A DNA stretch of 64,000 bases from JALSRD01 sp964476595 (GTDB taxonomy: Bacteria; Desulfobacterota; Desulfobacteria; Desulfobacterales; JALSRD01). A program made the position numbers and the translations under genes. Within the stretch, counting starts at the first letter, position 1. Every line of letters begins with the position of its first letter. Shown here piece by piece: positions 42,202 to 51,232 of this stretch. Under the pieces are notes generated by a model that saw only the letters and a program-made list of their open reading frames with translations, was not told the DNA's origin and ran no database searches. The stretch is taken from assembly GCA_964476595.1 (NCBI GenBank), contig CAYZCL010000053.1, forward strand, positions 70,165-134,164, given 5' to 3'.

Positions 42202-43308
42202 CTATTTGAACAGATCCACGAACTCCCCGTAGCCCTCTTTTTCGAGGTCCGCGGCGGGGATGAAACGCAGAGCGGCCGAGTTGATGCAGTAACGCAGGCC
42301 GGTGGGTGCCGGGCCGTCTTCGAACAGGTGGCCCAGGTGCGAGTCGCCGTGGCGGCTGCGCACCTCGGTGCGCACCATGAAAAAGCGCGTGTCCTTTTTC
42401 TCCACGATGTTTTCCGGCGCCAGGGGGCGGAAAAAGCTGGGCCAGCCGCTGCCCGAGCCGAACTTGTCCCGGGAGCTGAAGAGCGGTTCACCGGAAACCA
42501 CGTCCACGTAGATGCCTTCGGCCTTGTTGTCCCAGTAGGCGTTGTCGAAGGGCGGTTCGGTGCCTTCCTCCTGGGTGACCTTGTACTGCAGGGGCGTCAG
42601 CCGGCTGCGCAGTTCCGCCTCCGGCGGCCGGGTGTAGCGGCCGCCGGGCTGCGCGCCCGCGTCGGACGGGGTCTCGCCCCACACTTTTTTCAGAAAACGG
42701 TCGCGGCCTGAGTTCATGCGGTAGAAGCGGTACCGCAGCGGGTTGATGCGGTAATAGTCCTGGTGGTAGTCTTCGGCCGGATAGAAGGCGTCCAGTTCCA
42801 GGATCTCGGTGACTACCGGCCGGTCGAAACGGCCGCTGGCCTCCAGTTGCCGTTTGGACGCGAGGGCCTCCCGGCGCTGGACTTCATTTTTATAGAAGAT
42901 CGCCGTACGGTACTGGGGTCCCCGGTCGACGAACTGCCCATCGGGATCGGTGGGGTCCACGTGGCGCCAGAACACCTCCAGCAACTGCCGGTAGGACACC
43001 CGCGCCGGGTCGTAGCGCACCCGCACGGCTTCCAGGTGTCCGGTCTGCCCCGAGGAAACCTCCCGATAGGTGGGGTTTTCACGTCGACCGCCGGTGTAGC
43101 CCGAGATGACCTCGTTTACACCGCCGACTTTTTCGAAATCGGCCTCCACACACCAGAAACAGCCGCCGGCGAAGACGGCCTCTTCCAGTGTCGCCGCTTG
43201 TTTGTCCATGGCCTTCTCCGTTTTTGCCTGGGGTCCCTCGACGCGCTGACAGGCGGCCAGCATCACCAGGGCCAGGATGATCGAGATCGTATGCGTGATG
43301 GGTTTCAT
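42202..43308 (-). CDS. msrAB: Secreted MsrA-MsrB methionine sulfoxide reductase fusion (lipoprotein)
   Basis: 368 aa. N-terminal lipoprotein signal (hydrophobic SIILALVMLAAC, lipobox LAAC) places it in the envelope. MsrA domain with the catalytic GGCFWC motif in VFAGGCFWCVEADFEKVGG; MsrB domain with KFGSGSGWPSFF, the RSRHGDSHLGHLFEDGP block and catalytic Cys in RYCINSAALRF. The zinc CxxC pairs of many MsrB proteins are absent, as in other fused MsrAB. It repairs oxidised methionines of S- and R-form in exported proteins. GGGAGGCACC precedes the ATG. In an anaerobe this points to exposure to oxygen or other oxidants. Confidence 0.93.
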   Translation of the reverse strand: MKPITHTISIILALVMLAACQRVEGPQAKTEKAMDKQAATLEEAVFAGGCFWCVEADFEKVGGVNEVISGYTGGRRENPTYREVSSGQTGHLEAVRVRYDPARVSYRQLLEVFWRHVDPTDPDGQFVDRGPQYRTAIFYKNEVQRREALASKRQLEASGRFDRPVVTEILELDAFYPAEDYHQDYYRINPLRYRFYRMNSGRDRFLKKVWGETPSDAGAQPGGRYTRPPEAELRSRLTPLQYKVTQEEGTEPPFDNAYWDNKAEGIYVDVVSGEPLFSSRDKFGSGSGWPSFFRPLAPENIVEKKDTRFFMVRTEVRSRHGDSHLGHLFEDGPAPTGLRYCINSAALRFIPAADLEKEGYGEFVDLFK

Positions 43309-43382
43309 GGTGCCTCCCTGTCCACACAAGGTAATGACGGATAACCGCTTGGCAAGAGCGGACGACGGCCTCCTGAAACTGC

Positions 43383-43410
43383 TTGCAGATCTATCGGAAC
43401 TGATTATAAT
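43383..43410 (+). promoter_or_regulatory. Promoter of the glgP-glgA-glgB operon
   Basis: TTGCAG, 16-bp spacer, TATAAT (perfect -10), about 80 bp before the glgP ATG. Confidence 0.78.
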
Positions 43411-43490
43411 GGTGCCTCGTTACCAGTGGCTGCCGTGGAAAACAATTGGATCCCGGCAGCCCATAACTTTTCCGGGGAGAGACCGCATTC

Positions 43491-46055
43491 ATGTCCATGA
43501 AACATCTGCAGACCTATCGGGTGGTTCCCAATATACCGGAACCACTGGCTTTTCTTGAAATTTTGTCCCGAAACATGTGGTGGTGCTGGAAGGCCACCGC
43601 GGTGGAGCTCTTCCGGCGTATGGACCCGCGACTGTGGCGCGCCTCGGGGCGTAACCCGCTGCTTTTCCTGACCCTAGTGCCGCCGCAGCGCATGGAAGAG
43701 CTGGCCGCCGACGACAGTTTTCTGGCCCATTTGGACCGGGTCCGCAAACGCTTCGAAAACGGCATCCGCATCGTCCCGCGTGAAGCCCAGCCGTTCGCGG
43801 ACAACGAGGTGGTCGCCTACTTTTCCATGGAGTTCGGGCTGCACGAGTCGATTCCCATTTTCGCCGGGGGGCTCGGCATCCTGGCCGGCGACCATATGAA
43901 GGCTTCGTCTGACCTGTCGCTGCCCCTGGTGGGTGTCGGCCTGATGTACCGGCGCGGCTATTTCCGGCAGGTGCTGGATGCCGACGGGATGCAGCAGGAA
44001 GAGTACCCGGCCACCGACCTGTACCTGCTGCCGGTGGAAAAGGCGCGGGATGCCTCCGGCAACGAGATCGTGGTGTCGGTGGCCGGCCCGGAGGGGGACA
44101 TCCTGGCCAGGGTCTGGCAGATCCGCGTGGGGCGTCTCAGGCTGCTGCTGCTGGACACCAGCCTGCTGGAAAACCCGCCCGAAGTGCGGGAGATCACCGC
44201 CAACCTTTACGTGGCCGACCCCAAAGTCCGCCTCTGCCAGGAGCTGGTGCTGGGCGTGGGCGGCATGCGGGCCCTGACGGCCCTGGGGCTGTATCCCAAG
44301 GTTTGCCACATGAACGAGGGGCACTCGGCCTTCAGCGGCCTGGAACGGCTGGCGCTGACCATGGAGACGCGCGAAATGGACCTCGGCACGGCCATGGAAG
44401 TCGTCCCGCGCACCACCGTCTTTACCACCCACACCCCGGTGGCCGCTGGCCACGACGAGTTCCACGTCCCCTTGGTGGCGTCGGCCCTGAAGGGTTTCGA
44501 GGAGCGCTTGGGCGTCTCCGTCCAGGAGATTCTCTCATGGGGGCAGACCCGTGGGGCCTCGGCGGACAGCCCGCTGTGCATGTTCTACCTGGGATTGCGC
44601 ATGTCCCAGTTCTGCAACGGGGTCAGCCGGCTGCACGGCCAGGTGGCCCGCAAGATGTGGGCCCACGAGTGGCCCGACAGGCCGGTGGACGAGGTGCCCA
44701 TCACCCACATCACCAACGGCGTGCACCTGGCCAGCTGGCTGTCTCCGGAGATTTCCCTGCTGTTCACCCGCTACCTGGGCCCCCTCTGGCACCGCGATCC
44801 TCAGAACGAGAAACAGTACCGGCGCATCGACGAGATCTACGACGAGGAACTGTGGCACGCCCACGAGATGGCCCGGGCGCGGCTGCTGCGGGTGTGCCGC
44901 GATCACGTGGCCGGCCAGTACCGGCGGCGCAACGCGCCCCGTCCCGTACAGGAGGAGGTTCAGGGCCTGCTGGATCCCGACGTGCTCACCATCGGGTTCG
45001 CCCGGCGCTTCGCGACTTACAAGCGGGCCTACCTGCTGTTCATGGACCCCGACCGCCTGGAGGCCATCATCAACTCGGAAAAGCGGCCGGTACAGTTCAT
45101 CTTCGCCGGCAAGGCGCACCCCCGTGACCACGAGGGTAAGGACATCATCCGGCAGATCGTGGCCTTTGCCCAGCGGCCCTCCGTGCGCCATCGCATGATC
45201 TTCCTGGAAGACTACGACATGCACCTGGCACGGGTGCTGGTGCAGGGCGCCGACGTGTGGCTCAACACGCCCCGCCGCCCCCACGAGGCCTGCGGCACCT
45301 CGGGCATGAAGGCCGCTATCAACGGGGTGCTCAACGTCAGCATCCTGGACGGCTGGTGGGCCGAAGGCTACGATGAAACCGTGGGCTGGGCCGTCGGCGA
45401 GCGCGAGGACAGCCACAGCGACCCGGCTTTTCAGGATATGCTGGAGTCTCAGGCGCTGTACAACGTTCTGGAAAACGACGTCATTCCGACTTACTACGAT
45501 CGCAAGAACGGCAGTGCCCCCCTGCGCTGGATCCGCATGATGAAAAACGCCATGAAGCTGACCATGGAGAAGTTTTCCGGCATGCGCATGGTGCGCGAGT
45601 ATCGCGACCGCTTCTACTTCCCGGCCGCCGCGCGTTTCGACGAACTGGTCGCCGAGGACGGCGCCCAGGCCCGCGCGCTGGCCGAGCAGCGGCAGCGCCT
45701 GCTGGCCCTGTGGGACCAGGTGAGGATCGCGTTTCCCCGCGCGGAACGCGAAGGGCCCTTCCGGGTGGGCGACAGCGTGACGGTCACGGCCGAGGTCCAC
45801 TTGGGGGCACTGACGCCCGACGAGGTAAGCGTGGAAGTCTACAGCGGAAAACTGGAGGCCCTGGACCGGGTGGCGTCCAGCTGGGCCGCGGAAATGGCGG
45901 TTGACAAACCACTCGGCGATGGACGATACTCCTATCGGGGAACACTCACCTGCCAGGCTTCCGGGCGATACGGATTCTCGGCGCGCGTCCTTCCGCGTGG
46001 CGACGAGTGGCAGAAGAACATCCCCGGTCTCATGACCTGGGCATCAACCTCCTGA
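43491..46055 (+). CDS. glgP: Alpha-glucan (glycogen) phosphorylase
   Basis: 854 aa of the GT35 family, in the variant with an N-terminal DUF3417 region (PEPLAFLEILSRNMWWCWKATAVELF). Core markers: VAYFSMEFGLHESIPIFAGGLGILAGDHMKASSD, THTPVAAGHDEF, TNGVHLASW, and the PLP/phosphate region ACGTSGMKAAINGVLNVSILDGWW. It cleaves alpha-1,4 glucan with phosphate to glucose-1-phosphate in the cytoplasm. First gene of a tight operon, 11 bp before glgA. Its C-terminal 75 residues form a beta-rich extension usual for this variant. Confidence 0.94.
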   Translation: MSMKHLQTYRVVPNIPEPLAFLEILSRNMWWCWKATAVELFRRMDPRLWRASGRNPLLFLTLVPPQRMEELAADDSFLAHLDRVRKRFENGIRIVPREAQPFADNEVVAYFSMEFGLHESIPIFAGGLGILAGDHMKASSDLSLPLVGVGLMYRRGYFRQVLDADGMQQEEYPATDLYLLPVEKARDASGNEIVVSVAGPEGDILARVWQIRVGRLRLLLLDTSLLENPPEVREITANLYVADPKVRLCQELVLGVGGMRALTALGLYPKVCHMNEGHSAFSGLERLALTMETREMDLGTAMEVVPRTTVFTTHTPVAAGHDEFHVPLVASALKGFEERLGVSVQEILSWGQTRGASADSPLCMFYLGLRMSQFCNGVSRLHGQVARKMWAHEWPDRPVDEVPITHITNGVHLASWLSPEISLLFTRYLGPLWHRDPQNEKQYRRIDEIYDEELWHAHEMARARLLRVCRDHVAGQYRRRNAPRPVQEEVQGLLDPDVLTIGFARRFATYKRAYLLFMDPDRLEAIINSEKRPVQFIFAGKAHPRDHEGKDIIRQIVAFAQRPSVRHRMIFLEDYDMHLARVLVQGADVWLNTPRRPHEACGTSGMKAAINGVLNVSILDGWWAEGYDETVGWAVGEREDSHSDPAFQDMLESQALYNVLENDVIPTYYDRKNGSAPLRWIRMMKNAMKLTMEKFSGMRMVREYRDRFYFPAAARFDELVAEDGAQARALAEQRQRLLALWDQVRIAFPRAEREGPFRVGDSVTVTAEVHLGALTPDEVSVEVYSGKLEALDRVASSWAAEMAVDKPLGDGRYSYRGTLTCQASGRYGFSARVLPRGDEWQKNIPGLMTWASTS

Positions 46056-46066
46056 GGACTGCAGAC

Positions 46067-47581
46067 ATGGCGGAAGTGCAAGGCAAGAACCCCCGCATCC
46101 TGGTGGTGACCCCCGAAGTGACCTACCTGCCGGACCGCATGGGCAGCTTTTCCCACTACCTGACCGCCAAGGCCGGCGGTCTGGCCGACGTGTCGGCGGC
46201 ACTGATCAGCGCACTGTTCGAGGAGGGCGCCGACGTCCACGTGGCCCTGCCCAACTACCGTGCCATTTTCCAGGATCGCCTGGCGCCGCTGCTGCGCAAG
46301 GAGTGGCGGCGCATCGAGCGCAAGATGCCCGACGACCGCATTCATCTGGCCGAGGACCGCGCCTTCTTCTACCTCAACCGCGTCTACTCCGGCTCGGGCA
46401 ACGAAAACACCAAGCTGTCGCTTGCCTTTCAGCGGGAGGTGATCAACAACATCGTGCCGCGCGTTCAGCCGGACCTGATTCACTGCAACGACTGGATGAC
46501 CGGCCTCATTCCGGCCATGGCCCGCGAAGCCGGCATCCCATGCCTGTTCACCGTGCACAACATCCACACGGTGAAGAGCACCCTGGCGCACATCGAGGAC
46601 CGCGGCATCGATGCCGCCTATTTCTGGCAGAATCTCTTTTACGAAAACATGGCCCACAGCTACGAGAGCGCGCGGGAGACCAACCCGGTGGATTTCCTGG
46701 TGAGCGGCGTCTTCGCCGCCCACTTCGTCAACACCGTGAGTCCCACCTTCCTGCGGGAAATCGTCGAGGGCCGGCACGCCTTCGTGGAAGAGCCGCTGCG
46801 CCGCGAGCTGTCCAACAAGTGGTACGCCGGCTGCGCCACGGGAATCCTCAACGCGCCCGACCCCAGTTTCAACCCCGTTCGGGACGACATCCTGGCGGCC
46901 AGGTACGGGCCCGACGATCACCCCGAGGGCAAACGGCGGAACAAGCGCAAACTGCAGCGCCGGCTGGGGCTGATCACGGACGACCACGCGCCCGTCTTTT
47001 TCTGGCCCTCGCGTCTGGATCCGGTCCAGAAGGGCTGCCAGCTGCTGGCCGACATCCTCTACCGCATGATTTCCACCTGGTGGCACCAGAACCTGCAGGT
47101 CGTCTTCGTGGCCAACGGCGACTACCAGCGGCACTTCCGCAAGATCGTCGCCTTTCACGGCTTTCACCGCCGCGTGGCCATCTGCGACTTCGACGTCCAC
47201 CTGGAGCACCTGGCCTACGGCGCTTCGGACTTCGTGCTCATGCCTTCGCTGTTCGAACCCTGCGGGCTGCCCCAGATGATCGGTACGATTTACGGGGCCC
47301 TGCCGGTGGTGCACGACACCGGCGGGCTGCACGACACCGTGGTGCACCTGGACCTGGAAAACGACCACGGCAACGGTTTCCTGTTCGAAAATTACGATGC
47401 CACCGGTCTCTTCTGGGCCGTCGAACAGGCCATGCACTTTTTCAACCGGACTCCGGAGATGAAGCACGCCCAACTGGCCCGCATCATGAAGGAGGGCCTG
47501 GCCACCTTCAACCACGCCGTCACGGCGCGCCAGTACATCGACCTCTACGAGAAGATGCTGGAGCGCCCGCTGATCAAATGA
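46067..47581 (+). CDS. glgA: Glycogen synthase (GT5)
   Basis: 504 aa. GT5 features: the sugar-nucleotide motif AKAGGLADVSAALISAL near the N-terminus, CNDWMTGLIPAMA, a large middle part, WPSRLDPVQKGCQLLAD and the catalytic FEPCGLPQMIGTIYGALPVVHDTGGLHDTV. It elongates alpha-1,4-glucan from ADP- or UDP-glucose. The ATG at 46067 has GAGG at fair distance. Its TGA overlaps the glgB ATG by 4 bp. No glgC is in the operon, so the sugar nucleotide donor comes from elsewhere. Confidence 0.92.
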   Translation: MAEVQGKNPRILVVTPEVTYLPDRMGSFSHYLTAKAGGLADVSAALISALFEEGADVHVALPNYRAIFQDRLAPLLRKEWRRIERKMPDDRIHLAEDRAFFYLNRVYSGSGNENTKLSLAFQREVINNIVPRVQPDLIHCNDWMTGLIPAMAREAGIPCLFTVHNIHTVKSTLAHIEDRGIDAAYFWQNLFYENMAHSYESARETNPVDFLVSGVFAAHFVNTVSPTFLREIVEGRHAFVEEPLRRELSNKWYAGCATGILNAPDPSFNPVRDDILAARYGPDDHPEGKRRNKRKLQRRLGLITDDHAPVFFWPSRLDPVQKGCQLLADILYRMISTWWHQNLQVVFVANGDYQRHFRKIVAFHGFHRRVAICDFDVHLEHLAYGASDFVLMPSLFEPCGLPQMIGTIYGALPVVHDTGGLHDTVVHLDLENDHGNGFLFENYDATGLFWAVEQAMHFFNRTPEMKHAQLARIMKEGLATFNHAVTARQYIDLYEKMLERPLIK

Positions 47582-49644
47582 CCGGCGGGCGCCGCCAACA
47601 CGCCGATGCCGTCGCCCGGGCGCTGGCCGTCGACCCCCTGCTGGCCCCTTACGAGAGCCACCTGCGCCGCCGCGTGGCGCGCGTGGCGGCTACCCTGGAG
47701 CGGCTGACCGGCGGACGCAGCAGCCTGTGGGACTTCGCCAGCGGCCACGAATACTTCGGTCTGCATTACCGCTGCGGCCGCTGGGTGTTTCGCGAGTGGG
47801 CCCCCAATGCCACGGCCATTTTCCTCGTCGGGGAGTTCAACGGCTGGCGTCGGCGCCCCGACTTCGCCCTCGAGAAGATCCGCGCCGACGGCGTCTGGGA
47901 GATCCGCTTGCCGGGGGACGCGCTTCGTCACGGGCAGCGCTACCGTTTGGTGATCCACTGGCCCGGCGGCGAGGGGGACCGCCTGCCGGCCTGGGGGCGC
48001 CGTGTGGTCCAGGACCCGGACAGCCTGACATTCGACGCCCAGGTGTGGCGGCCCCCGCAGCCTTACCGCTGGCGGCATGCGGCCTGGCGCAACCCCGAGC
48101 AGCCCCGCCTGGTCTACGAGGCCCACGTGGGCATGGCACAGGAGGAGGAACGTGTCGGCACCTACCGCGAGTTTACCGCCGACGTGATCCCGCGCATCGT
48201 GGCCGCCGGCTACAACACCATCCAGCTGATGGCCGTCCAGGAGCACCCCTACTACGCCTCCTTCGGCTACCAGGTCTCCAACTTTTTTGCGCCTTCCTCG
48301 CGTTTCGGCACGCCCGAGGATCTCAAGGCGCTTATCGATACGGCCCACGGGGCCGGCTTGGCGGTGGTCATGGACCTGGTCCACTCCCACGCCGTGCGGA
48401 ACGAGGTCGAGGGGCTCAGCCACTTCGACGGCACCCCGTACCAGTTCTTTCACGACGGCCCCCGCGGCGAGCACGAAGCCTGGGATTCGCGCTGCTTCGA
48501 CTACGGCAAACCCCAGGTGCTGCACTTCCTCCTGTCCAACTGCCGCTACTGGCTGGACGAGTTCCACCTGGACGGGTTCCGTTTCGACGGCGTCACCAGC
48601 ATGCTCTTCCTGCACCACGGCCTGGGAAAGGCCTTCACCGGATACGATGACTATTTCGGCGTCGACGTGGACGAGGACGCTCTGGTCTACCTGACCCTGG
48701 CCAACCGGCTGATTCACCGCCTGCGCCCCGATGCCGTCACCATCGCCGAGGACGTCAGCGGCATGCCGGGCCTGGCCGCGCCGGAAGCGTGCGCCGGCGC
48801 GGGCTTCGACTACCGTTTCGCCATGGGCGTCCCCGACTACTGGATCAAGCTGCTCAAGGAGGTGCCCGACGAGCACTGGCCCCTGGCGCACCTGTGGTTC
48901 GAACTCAACAACCGGCGCCCTGGGGAAAAAACCATCAGCTACACCGAGTCCCACGACCAGGCCCTGGTGGGGGACCAGACCCTCATCTTCCGCATGCTGG
49001 GCCCCGCCATGTACGACCGCATGGACGTCGACAGCACGGACCTGCGGGTGGACCGCGGCGTGGCCCTGCACAAGATGATCCGTTTCATCACCCTGCTGAC
49101 CGCCGGCAGCGGCTACCTGAATTTCATGGGAAACGAGTTCGGCCACCCCGAGTGGATCGACTTCCCCCGCGAGGGCAACGACTGGTCCTACCGCCACGCC
49201 CGTCGCCTGTGGCGCCTGGCTGACGACCTACGGCTGCGCTACCGTTTCCTGGGGGCCTTCGACCGGGACATGATCGACCTGGTCAAGCGTTTCGGCGTGA
49301 TAGACAACATCGGCGCCCGTCTGATCCGGGAGCACCAGGATGACAAGATCCTGGCTTTCGGACGCGCCGGTCTGATCTTCGTATTCAACTTTCACCCCGT
49401 GCGGTCCTTCACCGACTATCCCATCCCGGCACCGCCCGGTAATTACCGCCTGCTGCTGGACAGCGACGCCCCGCAGTACGGCGGGCACGGACGCCTGCAG
49501 GACGGCCAGACGTATTTCACCCTGCCCGACGATGCCCGCCGCAACCACCTGAACCTCTACCTGCCCTCACGCAGCGCCCTGGCGCTGCTGCCGGAACGCC
49601 TGGCCGGGGAAACGCCATCGAAAGTCCAGGACAACCGCAGGTAA
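47578..49644 (+). CDS. glgB: 1,4-alpha-glucan branching enzyme, eukaryote-like GH13 type
   Basis: 688 aa. N-terminal CBM48 domain (FREWAPNATAIFLVGEFNGW), then the GH13 barrel: nucleophile in GFRFDGVTSMLFLHHG, general acid in TIAEDVSGMP, and SHDQALVGD with the third carboxylate, closing with a beta domain. These motifs, and the short length without the extra N-terminal module of E. coli GlgB, match the eukaryote-type branching enzymes (GH13 subfamily 8). It introduces alpha-1,6 branches. Starts inside the glgA stop as ATGA. The start residues (MTGGRRQHADAVARAL) look like a normal lead into the first helix. Confidence 0.93.
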   Translation: MTGGRRQHADAVARALAVDPLLAPYESHLRRRVARVAATLERLTGGRSSLWDFASGHEYFGLHYRCGRWVFREWAPNATAIFLVGEFNGWRRRPDFALEKIRADGVWEIRLPGDALRHGQRYRLVIHWPGGEGDRLPAWGRRVVQDPDSLTFDAQVWRPPQPYRWRHAAWRNPEQPRLVYEAHVGMAQEEERVGTYREFTADVIPRIVAAGYNTIQLMAVQEHPYYASFGYQVSNFFAPSSRFGTPEDLKALIDTAHGAGLAVVMDLVHSHAVRNEVEGLSHFDGTPYQFFHDGPRGEHEAWDSRCFDYGKPQVLHFLLSNCRYWLDEFHLDGFRFDGVTSMLFLHHGLGKAFTGYDDYFGVDVDEDALVYLTLANRLIHRLRPDAVTIAEDVSGMPGLAAPEACAGAGFDYRFAMGVPDYWIKLLKEVPDEHWPLAHLWFELNNRRPGEKTISYTESHDQALVGDQTLIFRMLGPAMYDRMDVDSTDLRVDRGVALHKMIRFITLLTAGSGYLNFMGNEFGHPEWIDFPREGNDWSYRHARRLWRLADDLRLRYRFLGAFDRDMIDLVKRFGVIDNIGARLIREHQDDKILAFGRAGLIFVFNFHPVRSFTDYPIPAPPGNYRLLLDSDAPQYGGHGRLQDGQTYFTLPDDARRNHLNLYLPSRSALALLPERLAGETPSKVQDNRR

Positions 49645-49725
49645 CCGCTCACCACGAGCGGAAGCCCCGACGGCCGCCTGCCCGCCCCCCTGGCATGGCT
49701 GCCCTGTATCGACGTCATCCATGGA

Positions 49726-49754
49726 TTGACACGGGAGCGGCCTTCTGCCATAAT
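49726..49754 (+). promoter_or_regulatory. Promoter of the tat operon
   Basis: TTGACA, 17-bp spacer, CATAAT, about 108 bp before the TatA/B ATG. Strong match on both hexamers. Confidence 0.8.
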
Positions 49755-49861
49755 ACATCGCTTGGAAATGTTCTGCGGAAGGCGGCATCTCGCGGACCGG
49801 CGCGCCTGCCTGCGGTGGTGCGGGGCCTCCGTCCCGATCCTCACTTATCGAAGGAGTTGAC

Positions 49862-50362
49862 ATGTTCGGCATCGGCATGCCGGAATTGCTGCTGATCCTG
49901 GCCATCGCGCTGATCGTCATCGGGCCCAAGAAATTGCCCGACCTGGCCAAATCCCTGGGAAGGGCGCTGGGCGAGTTCAAACGGGCCACCAGCGATCTCA
50001 AGGAGACCTTGGAGATCGATGCGGACCTTTCGGAAGTTAAGAGGGCCTTTGACGACATGAACCAGGATTCTTACGGGAGCGTGGACGAGGGGGCCGGAGA
50101 GAGCGAAAAATCTTCCCCGCCGGTGTCCGATGCGGACGCTACCCGGTCCGAAACAGCGTCACCGGCCGACGAAGGGGCCGATCGCGCCGAGAGCGGGACC
50201 CCGGCGCCGGAAGAGGCGCCTTTCGAAGACGATCGGTCGCCCGCCCAGGACGCGGCGGCCGCCGATGGCGATACGCCGGTTGCGCACGAACCCCCGGAGG
50301 GTCCGGACGCAGTGAACGACGCCGAGGCAGTACAGGAGGAGTCCGGGCGGCATGGTGGATGA
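49862..50362 (+). CDS. tatB: Sec-independent translocase subunit TatA/TatB
   Basis: 166 aa. A single N-terminal helix (IGMPELLLILAIALIVIGPKKLP), an amphipathic helix (PDLAKSLGRALGEFKRATSDLKETL) and a long acidic, low-complexity tail from about residue 75. The GPKKLP hinge with proline and the length favour a TatB-like protein, but a single TatA/B may serve both roles. It starts after AAGGAGTTG. Only one TatA-family gene is in this cluster. The tail ends 11 bp inside tatC. Confidence 0.88.
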   Translation: MFGIGMPELLLILAIALIVIGPKKLPDLAKSLGRALGEFKRATSDLKETLEIDADLSEVKRAFDDMNQDSYGSVDEGAGESEKSSPPVSDADATRSETASPADEGADRAESGTPAPEEAPFEDDRSPAQDAAAADGDTPVAHEPPEGPDAVNDAEAVQEESGRHGG

Positions 50363-51143
50363 AGACGAAAAGCTTCCCTTCACGGCCCATCTCGAGGAGC
50401 TGCGGAAGCGCCTGATCGTATGTTTCATCGCCATCGGTATCGGCTTCGTGGTGTCTTACGGCTTCAAGGAGAGGCTGTTCGACATCCTGGTCCAGCCGCT
50501 GGTCGGTGCCATGCAGTCCGACGACAAGCTGATCTTCACGGGACTGCCGGAGGCTTTTTTCACCTACCTGAAAGTGTCCTTTCTCTCCGGCCTGATACTG
50601 GCCGCGCCGGTCATCATCTACGAGTTCTGGATGTTTGTCTCTCCGGGGCTCTACCGGCGGGAAAAGCGCGTGCTGCTCCCCATCATTTTCCTCTCGACCG
50701 TCTTTTTCGTGGGCGGTGCGCTCTTCGGCTACTTCATCGTGTTTCCTTACGGGTTCAAGTTCTTTTTGGGGTTCGCCACCGAGCGCATCCGTGCGCTGCC
50801 CTCCATGAAGGAGTACTTGAGTTTTGCCTCCAAGCTGCTGCTGGCCTTCGGGCTGGTTTTCGAGCTGCCCCTGGCGCTGACCTTCATGGCCCGCCTGGGG
50901 ATCGTGTCCGTCGATTTTCTGAAGAAGAACCGCAAATACGCCATTTTGATTTTTTTCGTGGGGGCGGCCATCCTGACCCCCCCGGACGTGGTGACCCAGG
51001 TCATGATGGCCTTGCCCCTGATGCTGCTCTACGAAATCAGCATCGTCGGCGCTCGTCTGTTCGGCAGGAAAGCCCCGGCTACCGCCGAGGACGAAAAAGG
51101 CAAGGCGGAAGATGCGTCCGCAGCCGGCGAAGCCGGCGAGTGA
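50352..51143 (+). CDS. tatC: Sec-independent translocase subunit TatC
   Basis: 263 aa with six hydrophobic segments. Family pattern: FTAHLEELRKRLIVCFIAIGIGF at the N-terminus, a conserved LYRREKRVLLPIIFLSTVFFVGGALFGYF loop-helix, and FVGAAILTPPDVVTQVMMALPLMLLYE at the end. TatC is the receptor for twin-arginine signal peptides, which export folded cofactor enzymes such as hydrogenases and formate dehydrogenases. Overlaps tatB by 11 bp. A soluble charged tail of about 30 residues follows the last helix. Confidence 0.94.
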   Translation: MVDEDEKLPFTAHLEELRKRLIVCFIAIGIGFVVSYGFKERLFDILVQPLVGAMQSDDKLIFTGLPEAFFTYLKVSFLSGLILAAPVIIYEFWMFVSPGLYRREKRVLLPIIFLSTVFFVGGALFGYFIVFPYGFKFFLGFATERIRALPSMKEYLSFASKLLLAFGLVFELPLALTFMARLGIVSVDFLKKNRKYAILIFFVGAAILTPPDVVTQVMMALPLMLLYEISIVGARLFGRKAPATAEDEKGKAEDASAAGEAGE

Positions 51144-51232
51144 ACGGCAGGCACATTCCGCCGATACCGCAAAGGGTGGGAGAGCGTGTTGGTTTGTTGC
51201 AAACTGTTCGCTTCGGAAAGGAGGTAAAGGGA

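Noticed and set aside
46303..49644. Very long open frame running through glgA and glgB
   Set aside because: The first 1.27 kb is the alternative frame of glgA, with Arg/Pro-rich shadow translation. The real glgB start is the ATG at 47578.
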